Assembly (NCBI GenBank): GCA_944472155.2
Contig: OX235277.1
Span: 13,774,804 to 13,838,803, forward strand
From: Trichobilharzia szidati
Lineage: Eukaryota; Platyhelminthes; Trematoda; Strigeidida; Schistosomatidae
DNA length: 64,000 nucleotides
Direction of reading: 5' to 3'
Both the position numbers and the translations under genes were made by a program. The notes below the pieces were generated by a model. The model did no database searches and was not told where the DNA came from. It saw nothing but the letters and a program-made list of their open reading frames with translations. Shown here one piece after another: positions 47,601-58,989 of the stretch (positions are counted from its first letter, which is position 1; the number at the start of each line of letters is the position of its first letter).

Positions 47601-49518
47601 CAATTTACTTGGCTCATTTTCTAGTAAATGACATAATTTCACGTATTTCAGTATAAATGTGATATAAATATCAGTCGCCATCAAATTATGAGTATTTCCT
47701 TCACTTATATTAAAAGCGTTGCAGCATCTCGCACAAGCACGTTTACATACAGTACAAATATATCATCACCCTTTTAACTGCTAAAAAACGGAAAATACTG
47801 TTGACTACTGATTCCCTTGGTGTTATCACTATCAAACTTCGATTTTCTTCTTCCTCCATCTCTATGAACTTTAGGTCCAAATCGGTGATTATTCTTGAAT
47901 CATAATGTAAATGTAACTCACAAAATCCTGGTATATACAGGAAATATAAGAAGTAAAGAAATCACTGAGCAAACACATTTATAAACTTTACTTTTTAGTT
48001 AAGAGTTCTTGAGTGCATCTACACACATACTTGAAGAAACGTTTAGGTAGAAAACACCTTAGTAGAGTTAATGATGGTTACTAGAGGTCGACCAGACGAA
48101 AACATTGTATTTTGAGTGGACTCCAGTAACAGAATTATTATTTTATTTAGCATGGCATCACCGTGTATTCATACCAATATTGTCGTATCATGCGTTAGTA
48201 GTTCAGCTGTAGAATGCTGTCCAAACACACAGGTATTAAGAAGATTTTCATCTTCTTGAGTTTATTTGCTAACCAGAGGATTTCACAATATAAGTATTAG
48301 ACGCAGAATATTTTCTCAGAGCTGTTTTTGCAAATCTGCCATGCGACTTCTTGGAAATATTCCACATCAGGCTTCAGAGAATCATTATAATATGTGAAAC
48401 ACTCATCTGATACCATATTTTCATCAAGTGGCGCAACATTTTGATGTTGTTTTCAAGTTCACACAGGATAACAACTAATGACATCTTCTGCATTTATGCG
48501 TTCTTCGGTATTACGTTCACTCGAAAAACAACAACGGCCAAAGATACTTCCCTGATTTAATATGTCCAAATCTATTTCACGTTCAACAGTTTGATAAAAT
48601 GAATAGCCATAATTCATTGAAATTTAACACAGAATAATTCCTGGAGTTAATGAGCGCTGAGAATAATTAGTAGGTTTTCACATATCCTGACAACAAGTTA
48701 AGTGGTTACGAAGCTGATCAATAGCCCATTCAACGATAAAAAGCGACTATTAAACGTCTTCGGAATTTTAAAAACAAAGGGGATTGTATTCCAGATAGAA
48801 ATCGACACAATGAAGAAATGCTGCATTCGCTCCAGTAGTTATCTATCTAATGAGTCACTCAGTTTCATGAATTTCGAATTATAGATGAATAAAGCTACAG
48901 TGTTTCAAATATGATGAAGACATATTTTTGTGAATGTAACATTGAAATTTTCAGGTTATTCAGTATACCGAATCAATGTGAAGCTTCTCCATTAAGTGAA
49001 CGGTATAAGGCTAGAAATCGTGATTAATTGATAGCAGACAGGCAGTAGACAGATAGCTGAATGAGCGTGTCAAGTAACGACAGAATCTCACTGACATCCG
49101 TTTCAAATTTTTCTCCATCTCAAAATGCTAACCAAAAGTAAGAAATGCACTACATACAAATCAAAATAATAGTGTCGAAAACATGAATATCATGACGAAA
49201 GTCTCAGATGTCTGCATCACGAAAACTAATCAAAATGGTATTTGGTTCAAAGACAAATAAATGGTTAGATTCATGGCTTTGTCGGTTTATGTTTGTATCA
49301 ACTGATGGCACTTGAAATGGTCAAGGATTTAAAACCAGTCAACTAGCTAATTGGAACATTTGTTTAATTATAGAATGGAATAATCTAATACTACAGTGAT
49401 TTTACATTACAACACATGAGAAATGATACAAATTCACCAAAATATTGTACTCACCCGAATCAGCTGTTTTCGGAATGAAAACGATGTTCAGTAAAAGCAG
49501 AAGATAACTGCCGTGCAT
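38272..49518 (-). CDS. Micro-exon gene (MEG), unit C: complete open chain
   Basis: Exons in order are 49455-49518 (64 nt signal peptide, Met-His-Gly-Ser-Tyr-Leu-Leu...), 47922-47927 (GATTTT), 46898-46903 (ACAAGT), 44506-44511 (TGCCAA), 43482-43490 (AAGAAATCG), 42276-42287 (ATGAAGTGGGGA), 39977-39988 (AAACGAATGCCG), 39440-39448 (AAAAATTAG) and 38272-38354 (83 nt, TM and stop). All internal exons are phase 1, multiples of 3 and bounded by AG/GT. They total 207 nt, about 68 residues, with no stop. After the signal peptide the chain reads Gly-Phe-Tyr-Lys-Leu-Pro-Lys-Glu-Ile-Asp-Glu-Val-Gly, then Lys-Thr-Asn-Ala-Glu-Lys-Leu-Glu-Pro and the TM. The mature ectodomain is only about 22 residues. The A gene has homologous exons and the same Gly-Phe-Tyr start. 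Skipping of any micro-exon keeps frame, so isoforms are likely. A PLE remnant sits in the intron at 45.5-46.7 kb. Confidence 0.7.
40735..41075 (+). mobile_element. Decayed Sm-alpha-like SINE pair, unit C
   Basis: Orthologous to A 3,250-3,595. GGGTCCTAGTGTCTGAATAG resembles the A-box region of 58,560, and the tail GAAAGAAACATC is the GAAAC arm of the hammerhead. The cleavage core is lost. Confidence 0.5.
42276..42287 (-). CDS. MEG micro-exon (12 nt), unit C
   Basis: The minus strand reads ATTTGTAG, ATGAAGTGGGGA, GTGAGTGTC. Flanks resemble those of the micro-exon at 43,482 (AATAAGTACAA below, TTTTAATTAGC above). The two therefore look like products of a roughly 1.2-kb intragenic duplication. 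Confidence 0.65.
43482..43490 (-). CDS. MEG micro-exon (9 nt), unit C
   Basis: The minus strand reads ATTTGCAG, AAGAAATCG, GTGAGTATAC. With phase-1 neighbours it encodes Lys-Glu-Ile. Confidence 0.65.
44512..45490. other. MEG intron, unit C
   Basis: No coding sequence was recognised apart from the adjoining 6-nt exon at 44506-44511. A 66-codon plus-strand ORF at 45,233-45,433 has no support. Confidence 0.45.
45492..46739. mobile_element. Fold-back PLE remnant in a MEG intron
   Basis: The ends are perfect 26-base inverted repeats (45492-45517 and 46714-46739), each containing TTAGATGTATCACACAG. The right end read in reverse gives ATGACGTTTCGAAC and matches the head of PLE 1 at 4,135-4,200. 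The left interior has an inverted relative of the same head (TTTTATAGTTTTC, GTCGCAGGGGTA). The interior holds a SINE and unclassified sequence but no RT domain. It lies between micro-exons 46898 and 44506. Confidence 0.7.
45886..46052 (-). mobile_element. tRNA-derived SINE, well preserved
   Basis: On the minus strand the head reads TGGCACAGTGGTTAGG (A box, 46029-46044) and about 30 bases later GGTTCGATCC (B box, 45991-46000), spacing that fits a tRNA-type pol III promoter. The body includes TGCCGGCGCACACCC and ends in the tail TGTAAATAAAAAATAAAA. Copies of the tail occur at 2,088, 18,440 and 37,470. It is nested inside the fold-back element. It is not a functional tRNA, because the acceptor stem does not close. 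Confidence 0.8.
47930..49450. other. MEG intron 1, unit C
   Basis: No further exon was recognised between exon 1 and the GATTTT micro-exon. Islands similar to A 8,400-8,460 surround the micro-exon. Confidence 0.45.
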
Positions 49519-49560
49519 TTCACTAAATGTGCTGTCTAACTTTTCTTTGATGTTCCTTCG

Positions 49561-49568
49561 CTTATATA
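49561..49568 (-). promoter_or_regulatory. TATA box of the unit C MEG
   Basis: TGTATATAAG on the minus strand, 43 nt above the ATG. This is the same spacing as in A although the surrounding sequence has diverged. Confidence 0.55.
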
Positions 49569-49779
49569 CACCAATAAGTGAAATCCAGGTAAATCCATTC
49601 TTGTTTTATAACAGTTAACAGTAAACGTTGAGTTGAAATGGTAATCCATGAAAGCAGACAGCCACAAAACTACGTTTGTGTGTATACGAATAACACGACT
49701 GTCACTTAAAATGACTATGCAACATGAAAAGCTGTCTGTTTCAGCACAAAGTTGGTCTGGCTTTTCAAAAAACACACGG

Positions 49780-51270
49780 TTTAAGAAAGATTATCAGAAA
49801 GTAAACATTTTCTGAATCTGAGCTACTAGACTTTTGTCTTGCCAATAATACTGATAATAAATACGTTTCTTAATGCATAAGTTCACGCATTTCTGACTAT
49901 CTTAAGGTAAGTAAGATCAGACTTCATCTTTCTCAATGTGCACGTCATGATAAATGCAGAATAATATCATTTTCATAGTTGTAATGAGCAAGCTGTTTCG
50001 GAATTCCCTCCTGAACGATGTATCTATAATTGTTATACTTATTTAAACATTTCAACTAACTCTGTAGTAAGTATATGTATTTCCCGTAAGCTGTATATCC
50101 CTTTTTTGATATCTGCGTATCACTTGTCGATTTTTAACCTCAACTATTTGCCATTGGCCTTGGTTAATCTTTAGTTGTATCACTTCTTTCTAGTTGTGTA
50201 CATTAAAGGTGTATTGCTTATCGGTATGAGTTTTGTTGAGTGAATGAAGGTGATTCTGACCCAGGACTGTCTGGGCGAAGTCTTGATGTGTGATTCTTAT
50301 GGACAGTGCTTTGGATCCCACCTCGTTGAGAATATTCTGTTCTGTTCTCGAGACTCTTATATAGGTGAACTGTGATAGTTATTTCTGCTTTTCACCACCC
50401 GTTTTGTATTCCGAAACATACATTGTTGGTATAGCTGCATCACGTTACTGTCGAGTAAAATTTGAGTTTGATGTTATTATTCTTATTTAATAGAACCGTT
50501 GAAATGCTTCAGAATAATCGTTATTACCCTGCGTTTAGAATATTTTTTTAATAGAGTGTGCCTCGCCTCTACGAAAAACACCTGGAATTTCAAATTAAAC
50601 TGAGTATTGAGGTAGGAATAACTATGTTTCAATACAGTTTCAAATATTACCATTATTAATATGGGTTGAGAGAGAGCATATGGCTTAAGCATCACATCTT
50701 CAGTTCCACATTATTCCAGATGGCATCACTTCATCTCCTCACATCATCTTCTACGCGTCACCCTGTGATCCAAAATACAGTCACTGCCTCCTTTTCGATT
50801 TCCGCTCAAGGACCCAGTGAGTCATATCACTCAACGGTTTCGTTGGTATGTTCAAAACGCCTCAATTCTCATCTCCACTTATGTTAGGCGATAAGCTTTT
50901 AGAAGGCTGGTTGGCGGAGGAGTTTGCTGGCCATGTGATTCAAAGAAGCTCGCTGGAAATGATTCTGATGATGCGACAAGTATCTGAACCATGTAAATCC
51001 ACTAATACAATAATAGCATTGAAGACCTCAATCTTGTTTCTCAAGTTGAGTTCGGCAGATAAATCACTTACCACAATTATTTGCATTTGTGAAACACAAC
51101 AAACTTCGAATTCAACACATCGGGTTCATTCAAGCACACAGTGAATGTTTTTAAATAACGAAGCAACACTATTCTGAAACAATATTTAAGCAACCAAGTG
51201 AAAGAACGTCTCCACAAAAAAGCAAACAGAAGCTTATAAGATGTTGAATATAAGATACTGCTCACTGTCA
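49780..51270. other. No gene recognised
   Basis: Similarity to the A upstream region ends near 49,780. The 50,680-51,150 stretch is less AT-rich and may be part of an unrecognised repeat, but no domain was identified. Confidence 0.35.
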
Positions 51271-51279
51271 AAACATTAT

Positions 51280-52095
51280 TTTTGCATTATTATTATTGTT
51301 CCCTTGGGTTCCTAGTAGAACATAGGACTTCAACTGTACGCCTCCACTTGCTTCTGTCTTCTGCTGCACTTTTCACTTGCATCCATGGTAATCCATACTG
51401 TTTCAACTCCTCTTCACACGATCTCCTCCATGTCACCTTTGGACGTCCCACTCGCCGCTTACCTTTCGGGTTCCATTTTAGGGCCTTATGCGCGGTGTCA
51501 CCCGGCGGCTTCCTCAGCGAGTACCCAATCCACCTCCACTTTGTTTGTTGAGCATATTTGTTGAGCGATTGGTTTTTGTTTTGTTTGCTCCCATAGTTTC
51601 CTGCTGGTGATTCTTTCCGGCGGCCATCTGATCTTCAGTATAGAGCCAGCGAAGACAGTTTTTGATAAAGGTCTGCAACCTGTTGAAAATATTTTTGGTG
51701 ACCCGCCAAGTTTCTGATCCGTAAAGCAAAATTGACATCACGTTTGTATTGAAAATCCGAATTTTGTTGTTGATGGTAAGTGACGAAGATTTCCAGATTG
51801 GTTTCAGGTTGATGAATGTGTTTCTCGCCTTCCCGATTCTCGATTTGACATCCTCGTCCCTCTGTTCCTCCTGTGGTTGGGACAATGCTCCCTAGATAAG
51901 TGAAAGAAGTAACCTCTTTCAAATCTCTCTCGTTGATGGTGATTGGCGCTGGATGTTGCTGTTGCTGTTGTTGTTGTTGGTTGATTATTTTCATAACATC
52001 CGTCTTGTCTATATTCTTCTGGAGTCCTGTCTATGCTGCTTCTTCGACTAGTTTGCCGATTTTCGCTTGTAAGTCTTTGATTTTGTGTGACATCA
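51280..52095 (-). mobile_element. RTE/SR2-type LINE, 5'-truncated 3' end
   Basis: Minus-strand reading frames give the C-terminal region of an RTE-clade reverse transcriptase. A stretch has Glu-Val-Thr-Ser-Phe-Thr-Tyr-Leu-Gly-Ser-Ile-Val. It is followed by Asp-Glu-Asp-Val-Lys-Ser-Arg-Ile-Gly-Lys-Ala-Arg and then Leu-Leu-Tyr-Gly-Ser-Glu-Thr-Trp-Arg. The end has Gly-Lys-Arg-Arg-Val-Gly-Arg-Pro-Lys-Val-Thr-Trp-Arg-Arg. The frame changes at least twice (near 51,885 and 51,600) and a deletion removes the middle. A CAA/CAG tract codes for eight Gln at about 51,955-51,980. The catalytic palm is absent, so the copy is dead. The family name rests on memory of SR2-like elements. Confidence 0.8.
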
Positions 52096-52224
52096 AACAT
52101 AAATATACATTATACAACATAAATATGCAATAATCTTTGTCAATTAAGAGACTACTACTAAGATGCCATTCTTTTAAACTTGTGAAAGCAATGTTCCAAA
52201 TTTCAATACAACGTGAGATCAGGC

Positions 52225-52345
52225 ATGCAATGATTGAAATCAGGAGTCATCGTCAATATGCTCCCACTGGGTATGGAAAACTGCACCTTCCAGTTAAAAA
52301 ACGAGTTCACAGACGATTCAGCAATTAGGACGAAACTCAGTAGCC
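52225..52345 (+). mobile_element. Possible decayed Sm-alpha-like SINE tail
   Basis: CCCACTGGGTATGGAAAAC is followed later by ATTAGGACGAAACTCAGTAG. GGACGAAAC is the 3' half of a hammerhead core. The 5' half is not recognisable. Confidence 0.35.
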
Positions 52346-52349
52346 GATG

Positions 52350-54265
52350 AGACAAATTTCTATCAATTACTGATGTTCCCGCTCCAACCACTCAGTGTCG
52401 TCAGCAACTATTCGTCTTAAAACCCGACAGGATGGAAAGACCAAGGGACCGGAAATTAGTTCAGTGAGAGATATAGGTATAATTTAACTCACTTTGTTGA
52501 TTCCAGTGATATATCTGATTGAAGAACACAATGAAACTATATTTATAAGGAGTATGACTGGAAACGCCGAACAGAGTACTGATGTTGACTTTTTCCGAGC
52601 TGATTAGCACTGTTTGCAAAAAATTGATTACTACAGTTGGAAGTGATATTTACTTTGAGAAAATATAAATGAAATGAAAACAAAATACATCTGATGGGCA
52701 GAAGGAGGGATTTCGACATCAAATCTTGGCACACCCCAAAGAAATTTCATTTGAAAAGTACAAAGTTCCTTGGCAGTACTAATATAATAACAATCGCATT
52801 ATTCTGAACGTGTGTTTATATATAATGTACTGAAATTTCAGCAAAGTTTAATGCACCAAATTTTCTTTCCATCCGGGATCTTCAAATAAAACATCAGTTC
52901 ACGGGAGATCGTTGGACACAGTGTTGTGTGACCTGAAGCTCAAACAGTTCCATAACGATGTCTTCTCTCTGTCCCAGAAGTGAATGACATTCGGCGTCAT
53001 TTCGATCATAAATTGTCCATGACTACATCTTGAGAAACACGATAACAGTTGAGAAACATGTATCTCATGTATCGGGATACTTTATCATCAAGGATGATGT
53101 TTTCGCTCCACTCTATTTTTTCATAAAAGAATGTATGTATTTGATGTACTTTTAGGTAATATGATGTTGCTCATTCTGTAGTTTTAGAAGTATCGCTTCT
53201 CAGTTGAATAGATACAACTGTCTCAATTGAGATCACATGAAAAAATACGGTTGCATTATAGATTCCTGCTGTACTTTTGGGCCCTACTTCAACTTTCTTG
53301 CCATTCTGACCTGCGGTATCGAATGATATTTAGTGAACGGATCGTACATTACACATCACCAACCTGCCAGTTTTTAATTTCATACCTACACTCATCGAGG
53401 TTTACCGATAGAGAACAGTCAAACCCCTTATCAATCTTGTTCGAATAAAGAGCAGGAAATTTTATCACCTTTTATGGCAGGTGATGTTCGGTTATGAGAA
53501 TTAGAAAGTGATATGCAACCCGATATTTCATATACATTTTCTTAGATAACTTTGAGGGTGGATACTCACCGATGTTTATGGTTGGTGAATGAGCCATACC
53601 ACAAACTGACGACCCATTGAATTCTGGTTCATGTAGCCGCATTGTCATTGACTTCGGCAGCGTAGCATGAAGCTATTAGGTTTGACCGTTGTAAAATTGT
53701 TTCACACTCATGTGTGTGAATGCATAGGCTGCAACTGTAGCGGGTAATCGTATAATGAGTCATTTATCAAGACAATTTGTGGCTTAACGCTTGGATTTAA
53801 ATACAACATTCAGAACGACAGCATTTCATTTGTTACCCTCAGCAGTCAGTTACTTTCTCTGAGATGAGATGTTACACTTGAAATCTTGGATAATGTGCGG
53901 AATAATATCATGTACACTGGGAAACAAGAAAAGAAGCAGTTCAACGAAGAGACCATTTTCAGCAAATCCACTCACTTAGCTGTAAAAATGTGTTATTTGA
54001 TCGATGAATAGAGTGGGTTAAAGGTTATTTAAGTAAATGATGTTAATAAACATTACGCAGAAACTTCAAGAACGTGAACATTGTTAGCTTAGTGATTGGA
54101 AAAGCATAATATTTTTAAAAATTTTGTACACTTTAAAATAGATAAAATAATAAAAATTATTGTTCAGTGGTTGTTTTTGCACATTAAGATGGATGACATT
54201 TCAAGCCTTTGAGATGTCTGTGTCTCCACGTTACCTTATTTGTTTAATTATAGGAAAGAAAATGT
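52350..54265. other. No gene recognised; one PLE-terminal relic
   Basis: Unique spacer between C and the inverted arm. About 53,935-53,990 resembles the outer end of the PLE 2 arms (TTCAACGAAGAGACC and CACTCACTTAGCTGTA). Confidence 0.45.
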
Positions 54266-57200
54266 GGGTATATGGAAGTAACTAGTTGCGACCCCTGGTG
54301 GATTGAGTCATCAATATGTGCTGCCGAAGAGTCTCAGATTTAATTTTTGCAATATGCAGTGCACAAATTAGGGGGACGTTTGACTCACCAGATAAGTGAA
54401 TTTCACTTCATTTTACTGTTATTTCACAGGCTTAGCGGTTCGCATAGTGTTTCTTGTGGCCCACGAAAATAAAGTTTGAATTTGCTGAAGTAAGATAAGA
54501 CGCGCTCTGATTATATGAACAAACACAGTCATCTTTGATCAAAAACAGATCACAAAAGCTTGATTTGTAATAGGAACAGAAGTTTACTAATTGGAGGTAC
54601 CACTAGTTTCATTTCATAACTTTTATGTATGCATGTATCCATGCTATTTCTTTAAACTTGGTGAATATTTGAGTCTCATAAGAGCGCATCCACAAATTCT
54701 AGTTGTTTTTGCTGAGTGTTTGAAACGCAGAATTTTGAAAACCTGTGTGTAGAAAAGCTACCAGTATTCTTATTTTTCAGAATACATGTCATTTGCATTG
54801 AGCATTCATGTAGTGAGTCATCTATTAAAAAATTATTGCTTATCACTTCACATTTAGGATGCACCTGAAAAACGCCTCTTTGGCACAAAGCCGCATAAAA
54901 TGTTGAGCTTGAGCTGGTGGGAAAAGTTATGAATTTCAGTAGCAGAAATGACAGAAGCTTCTGTCAGCTATACATACTAATTGGTTAAATCGTCGTTGGT
55001 GAAATGTTCCAGTTATAATTTCTGATAAAATGCAAAATAAACATATAGAAATGGAAATAAAAACTAACAGCTCATTAAAGAAGCACTTTTTTCGGAGAAT
55101 TCATTCACTCAGCTGTACAGCTGTAGTCATGTATAGTTATTTTCGCATGTGTAGGTATGTCCGCTTCCTAAAACATGGCAGAAAGATAAAGTGTATTTGG
55201 TTATAACAACAGTTACATCACGAGAATATTTCAAAATAGTGATTGTTAGTGGAATCGTAACTTTGGGTGTGGTGATTACTAAGCTCAAGCGGGAGGATTC
55301 GCAATGAGGACGGACATCTTGAAAAATTTGGTGTTACAGGAAAGAGTATAGAAACAGGTATAAAAGTATTTTGTGAAAAAGGGTTAACCAAAGTGTACAA
55401 AGGTTTAGTTGCGAAAATGATGTTAATGAGTGTAATTCTGCAAAACGTACAGAAAGAAGGCGTAATCACAGCAAAATACTTTCGACAATTGAACTTGGAA
55501 TCATATCCAGTGTACAAGGAGTAAGTTCAAAGGTTCCGTTTGTAAACAAAATTCAGGGTTTTTGATTGACCATAAAAAAGTAGTTTGTACATAAAAGATT
55601 TTATCATTATTCATTTGTTGAATTCTTATTGTCCACCTACAGCCTGGAGATTTGCAAAGCCTGTGCACAGAAACAATTTTAATACACTTGGAAGTTTCAT
55701 ACGATGTAACTTAACAGAGGGTTTAGGTTTAAACAAAAATCAAAAGGCATATATAATTAATTACACAATGAAGGCAAGAGGCGGGTAAGATGAAGAACAA
55801 ATAATAAATTGAGTAACTTTGTGCTCCCTAAACGCAAATCATAGAAACAGGAGACAACCGAAATTTATTTCTTTTAATAAGAGAAAGAATACAGACGTTG
55901 AGTAACCAGGGAAAGGAAACATTGGTGACAAATTTTCCCCTGAAAGAGTAAACTAGTTTTCAGACATTGCAGAGAAATTGTTTCGAAAAAGTTGAGGCGA
56001 AATGAACAATTGTGTCTATTGATGGTGAAGAAATGTAACCACATTTTCACATTCAAAATCCAGCTGAATGAAGAATGAATGAATTTAGATCAGGGTTTTT
56101 CATGTTAATGATCAAGGCCTCAGCTAAGCACAGATTAAATCAGTATACTGTTTCCAGGAGAGTTCTTCTGAATTTGTACATAGCTTTCAATGAATTTTCC
56201 AAAAATATTTGATTACCTGGATTAAATATATGAGATAGGATTTCTCAAAACAACGATGCTTCATTTAACTATTCTGTTGTTAAATAATCCTCATGTCTAA
56301 TCACCAGGTACGATTCTATTTACAAATTGGTCTTATACTTGTTTGTTCCATACATCTGAGAGGTCCCATCTTGTAATAAAATACTCATTCGTTTCATAGC
56401 CTTATAGTTGTAGTATTAAGTGACAAAAGTGATGGTGATTAGTTATATGGAGTTCATTCACTGTAGGCTAGGATAACTGACAAATCAGTCCAACCTCATG
56501 AAAAGTGTCAAGTGAGCTGTTACTGTAAACTAGTATGAAGTAAAGAGGAGATAATGGGACTACAGTGATAAGTTCATGATGAAATAACCAATATAGTAGA
56601 GGAATATAATGAGAAAAATAATAAAATCTTCAAGAATGTCAGAAGAGTGTAAACGGAAATCCCGAGAGTATTCAAAATATTGAGGGAAGGAAATAAAGAA
56701 CAATCTGGTTAAAACCATCAGGATAAAGACAACAGAAGACGAAAATATATGAAACGAAAAAAAATAAGAGGAAGAGCTATTCTTGCATAGGAAGAGGCAT
56801 TGCAATTCAAATATCGTCATGGTAAGAACAGCGCTTGCATGTCTACTTTTCAGATACAACGTTCCTGTTAATTCCTTGAAAAGCAGTGTTTGCTGAGTGA
56901 ACAGTTGCTTTAGGTTTTCGATTATTTGAATGCACAAAGATGCAAACAAACTGATGTACTGTTGAGAGTAAAAAACGACAGCGCAACCAAATTATTTTTC
57001 ATTAGTAAATAGTGTTTTAAAGAGATGAAATGTGATAATGTGTTGCTCTCTGAAAACCTATGTCAGCCTCCGACTTATATTTCGTTTGTATCATATTAGC
57101 TTATTTCACCTAAGACTTGATATTGATTTCATGCGGCTATTATTGTGAAATATCTTAACACACGCAAGCAAACAGCCACAACAGCGTTCGTATACACTTT

Positions 57201-57269
57201 AGCGGAATAAGGGTTTAAACATGTAAAGTTCAAACAAAATGTATTTGCTAATTCGCTTGTCAAGATATC

Positions 57270-57490
57270 ATCATGATGAGCTGACATCAGTTAGAGGACG
57301 ATTTGAGAACGAGCTTGTAGAACTGGACAGCTGTTTCGTTAGCCTACTTTGAAGCTTTGATTCAACGGTACTCACCCATCACCGAATTTCGAACCCACAA
57401 CCTTCTGGTTAAATGATGACCTCTTAGACCGTTAGGCACTGTGAACCCAACCAATGTTCAATGAATTCCAACTCTTGCCATTTCATTATG
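57270..57490 (-). mobile_element. Sm-alpha-like SINE with decayed hammerhead, arm D
   Basis: Inverted orthologue of A 13,860. On the minus strand the B box is GGGTTCGAAATTC (57384-57396, damaged), and the tail reads CTAACGAAACAGCTGTCCAG. Confidence 0.6.
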
Positions 57491-58079
57491 CGGCGCGAGC
57501 AGCCAAGAATATCATTGTTACGTATCTCAGTTGACGCTGCATCAATCCGTGATGACGCAAATCAGGTTTTGTCTAATTTGATTTTATATTTCATAGCAAG
57601 AGTGGCAGTTTATGCAGGACTGTAGAACAAGAATGCTCTAATGATATTTATCTATGAAGACGTCATTAGAAAATCATGCCATTAGGAGATATTGAATACA
57701 TAATATGCCAGTAAAAAGTTTTATGACAATAGTAACAACTGCATTTATTGAAATGTCAACAGAAGTTGATGAAGTTGAGTCGTCAGTTCTATTTGAAATT
57801 TGGTTACTGATTTTATTCAGTCTTAATAATGAACTGAAATGTCTGAGGAGATTTCACTAATATTCTGCTGATATTTTAATGAGTAGTAAGCTATAAATTC
57901 CGCTGACTGTCTATTCACGAATGCAAACTGAGCAGTCGAGACTAAGCACTTCTTAATCAAGTATCAAACGAATATTGTGGTTGCCTGATTTATGTGAGAT
58001 CCTTGTTCTAAGTTACACACATATGTATTTCCCTCTTAATATTCGGATTGTGCGTTTTATCCTCGAGTTACTCAGAATA

Positions 58080-58345
58080 TTAACATTGTATTGTCCTTGT
58101 TGTGATTAGTTTTCATCATCATGGAAATGTGACACTCATGAATATATAGGCGTAAAATACAAAGAAGTGATCCTCATTTTTTTGAGAGGCAATGTACTGC
58201 TCCAAAATGAAAACTATACAAACGTTCTACTCCTCCTCAATTATGCTCAGATTCCTAAATAGCTCATCAGATTTCTATGTCTTATATGTACAATATTTCA
58301 CTGAACGTAAACACTGGTGAGCTTCAAAAATAGACATTGCTCCAT
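58080..58345 (-). pseudogene. Conserved short ORF copy, arm D
   Basis: It starts Met-Ser-Ile-Phe-Glu-Ala-His-Gln-Cys on the minus strand and keeps Cys-Thr-Tyr-Lys-Thr and Glu-Asp-His-Phe-Phe-Val-Phe-Tyr-Ala-Tyr. TAG after Lys-Thr and another TAG later interrupt it. B has the open version. Confidence 0.35.
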
Positions 58346-58519
58346 AAGCATTAGTGGAAACAAACTATAGAAAATTATTCTGATGCTCGCTAGTGACTTG
58401 CTACAGGTTGTAGCTTCCTGCAGTTCTAGTGAGAAGTCGTGACCAGTGAGGTCCAATTAGAAGTCACGTGTGGATGGATTTCCACCAACGACAATAGTTG
58501 GAGTCACGCTAAAATCACG

Positions 58520-58700
58520 AATTGGTAGAAGTTAGAATTCATGAGCCATTGAATCGGGTCCCAGTGGCTGAATGGTATACGAGCTCGCCTTGTACTCGGA
58601 AGGTCCTGGGTTCGAATCCCAGTGGGTGCGTACTGCCGATGATTCCCAAACTAGGATGAAACAGCAGCTGTCCATTACTCCCTGGTTTTCAATGGTTCTC
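58520..58700 (+). mobile_element. Sm-alpha-like SINE, best copy
   Basis: The A-box-like GTGGCTGAATGG lies at 58564-58575 and a perfect B box GGTTCGAATCC at 58609-58619. The head is tRNA-like and is followed by a hammerhead-shaped tail at about 58633-58673. It is the only copy in the window with both boxes and most of the ribozyme core recognisable. A and B carry no copy at the matching place, so it is probably a D-specific insertion. Confidence 0.75.
58633..58673 (+). ncRNA. Hammerhead ribozyme relic in the SINE
   Basis: The order CCGATGA, TTCC-CAAACTA-GGAT (stem II with a mismatch), GAAAC, then AGCAGCTGTC fits a type I hammerhead. The core position that should be U4 in CUGAUGA is C, which should abolish or strongly reduce cleavage. 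The palindromic CAGCTG stem III is short, as in hammerheads thought to act as dimers. Function is not claimed. Confidence 0.5.
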
Positions 58701-58989
58701 TAACTGATATCAGTCCGTGATCAACTCGTAAAAGTGGATAGAATATCTGAGTGAAGATAACCTGTCCAGCTTAGACGACTAGCCTGTTTAGTGACAACTT
58801 CTTCAAGAAGTCGTTACAAATGGACCATTTTCGTCGAGTTCACTCACGGCGGCTTTTAGGCCACAATTATGCATTATCAGTTTTGTGTGTATATGTTTAT
58901 TCTCTCAGTGATGACAAAAAAGATGGAAATAAATTGCTTTGTGATGTTGTTTTCATGGTCGAAACATTTCATAAAGTAAAAACAAATAG

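Noticed and set aside
47590..47610. Possible micro-exon CCAA before GTAAAT
   Set aside because: Four bases would break the frame and the donor is weak.
51900..52133. Plus-strand ORF with a Cys run
   Set aside because: Antisense of the CAA/CAG tract in the RTE element.
56560..56949. 129-codon minus-strand ORF in arm D as a gene
   Set aside because: Only part is similar to the B ORF at 32,371 and the rest is low-complexity hydrophobic translation of a pyrimidine-rich tract.
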